Origin: Aromatoleum bremense
Lineage (GTDB): Bacteria; Pseudomonadota; Gammaproteobacteria; Burkholderiales; Rhodocyclaceae
Reading direction: 5' to 3'
DNA: 64,000 nt
NCBI RefSeq assembly: GCF_017894365.1
Contig: NZ_CP059467.1
Coordinates: 1,798,001 to 1,862,000, forward strand
Below the pieces are notes generated by a model. The model was not told the origin of the DNA. It searched no databases and was given only the letters and a program-made list of their open reading frames with translations. A program made the position numbers and the translations under genes. Below are positions 63,061-64,000 of the stretch, piece by piece; the first letter of the stretch is position 1, and each line of letters starts with the position of its first letter.

Positions 63061-64000
63061 ATGATGAAGGGGGAGGCAATGCGAGATGGCGTGATCACCG
63101 AAGCAGACACTTGCCGCGAATTCATCACCCCCAGGCTGGTCGAGGCTGGCTGGGGCGCGGCGCCTTACTCGATCGGGGAGCAACGCACATTCACCAACGG
63201 TCGCATCATCGTGGCCGGAGGCAAGGTCCGTCGCGGCAAGCAAAAGCGTGCCGACTACCTGCTGTACTACCGTCGCGACTATCCCCTGGCCGTGGTCGAG
63301 GCCAAGGAAATCGGCCTGCCGGCCGAAACCGGCGTGCAGCAGGCGCGCGAATACGCGGAGATCCTCGGTCTCAAGTTCGCCTACGCGACCAATGGCCACC
63401 GCATCATCGAAATCGACTACACCACCAGCACCGAACGTGAGGTGGATCGCTATGCGACGCCGGATGAGCTGTTTGCCCGCCTGACATCCGCGAACCATTT
63501 GCCCGAAGTGGCAGCTCCCCACCTGCTGGAGCCGTTCAATCTGGTTTCCGGCAAGGTGCCGCGCTACTACCAGCAGATCGCCATCCATCGCGTCATCGAA
63601 TCCATCCTGCGCGGGCAGAAACGCATCCTGGCGACGCTTGCGACGGGCACCGGCAAGACCTGCGTCGCCTTCCAGATTTGCTGGAAACTCTGGAACAGCC
63701 GCTGGAACAACACAGGCGAATACCGTCGCCCCAAGATACTGTTTCTCGCTGACCGCAACATCCTGGTCGATGACCCGATGGCCAAGATGTTTGCGCCCTT
63801 CGGCGATGCCCGGCACAAGATCGCCGGCGGTGACGTCAGCCAGAGTCGGGACCTGTATTTCGGCATCTACCAGGCACTCACCACGGCCAGCGAAGACGTG
63901 TTCCGCCAGTATCGCCCGGACTTCTTCGATCTGATCATCATCGACGAGTGCCACCGGGGCTCCAGCCGCGACGAGAGCTCCTGGCGCGCGGTACTGGACT
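63061..64000 (+). CDS. hsdR: Type I restriction enzyme R subunit HsdR, N-terminal part (runs off window)
   Basis: 313 residues are visible, open to the window end. The N-terminal PD-(D/E)xK nuclease has KRADYLLYY and the catalytic VVEAKE (about 80-85). The superfamily 2 helicase/translocase begins after VPRYYQQIAIHRV with Walker A ATLATGTGKTCVAF (about 194) and motif II IIIDECHRGSS. This is the R subunit that translocates and cuts unmethylated DNA; the M and S subunits should lie beyond the window or elsewhere. The ATG 6 nt after the HTH gene is used; a third ATG six codons on, with a G-rich site close before it, is an alternative. Confidence 0.93.
   Translation, partial: MMKGEAMRDGVITEADTCREFITPRLVEAGWGAAPYSIGEQRTFTNGRIIVAGGKVRRGKQKRADYLLYYRRDYPLAVVEAKEIGLPAETGVQQAREYAEILGLKFAYATNGHRIIEIDYTTSTEREVDRYATPDELFARLTSANHLPEVAAPHLLEPFNLVSGKVPRYYQQIAIHRVIESILRGQKRILATLATGTGKTCVAFQICWKLWNSRWNNTGEYRRPKILFLADRNILVDDPMAKMFAPFGDARHKIAGGDVSQSRDLYFGIYQALTTASEDVFRQYRPDFFDLIIIDECHRGSSRDESSWRAVLD

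Overview
The window looks like the chromosome of a GC-rich betaproteobacterium of the Rhodocyclales (Azoarcus/Aromatoleum/Thauera group). The reasons are a complete box pathway for aerobic benzoyl-CoA degradation with a BoxR-type regulator, a phasin gene, an EIIA-Man/HPr/EI regulatory PTS, and the order rpmH-rnpA-yidD-yidC-mnmE divergent from dnaA-dnaN-gyrB. No rRNA, tRNA, CRISPR array, prophage or intact insertion sequence was recognised.

Positions 1-17.3 kb hold benzoate catabolism. A control region at 8968-9298 separates two divergent gene blocks. Leftward are boxD, a DUF4863/PnbB-like gene, benzoate-CoA ligase, a periplasmic binding protein, an alpha/beta hydrolase, a thioesterase, a rubredoxin and two formate dehydrogenase subunits. 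Rightward are boxR, boxC, boxB, boxA, a 3-oxoadipyl-CoA thiolase, a hemerythrin protein and, behind its own promoter, a phasin. The block covers benzoate activation, epoxidation, hydrolytic ring opening, aldehyde oxidation and terminal thiolysis. The formate dehydrogenase genes can be explained by the formate that BoxC releases.

Positions 17.3-40 kb are mixed housekeeping and signalling genes, nearly all rightward: an M1-like peptidase, a U32 protein, an ABC-F ATPase, a BCCT transporter, the regulatory PTS followed directly by siaABCD (a phosphatase/kinase/antagonist/diguanylate cyclase switch), metXW behind a SAM-II riboswitch and terminator, a PAS-GGDEF-EAL protein, AmpG, a SMUG1-like glycosylase and beta-carbonic anhydrase.

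Positions 40-57 kb are almost all leftward: priA, hemE, trkH-trkA, an NtrX-like regulator with a degenerate ATPase domain, NtrY, a DUF4390 protein, rsmB, a TSUP transporter flanked by two parS sites, mnmE, yidC, yidD, rnpA and rpmH. At 57 kb the orientation flips to dnaA-dnaN-gyrB. The flip, the parS sites and a DnaA box between rpmH and dnaA place the window at or near the replication origin. After a strong palindromic terminator behind gyrB, a different-looking accessory segment begins with a winged-helix gene and a type I restriction HsdR gene that runs off the window end.
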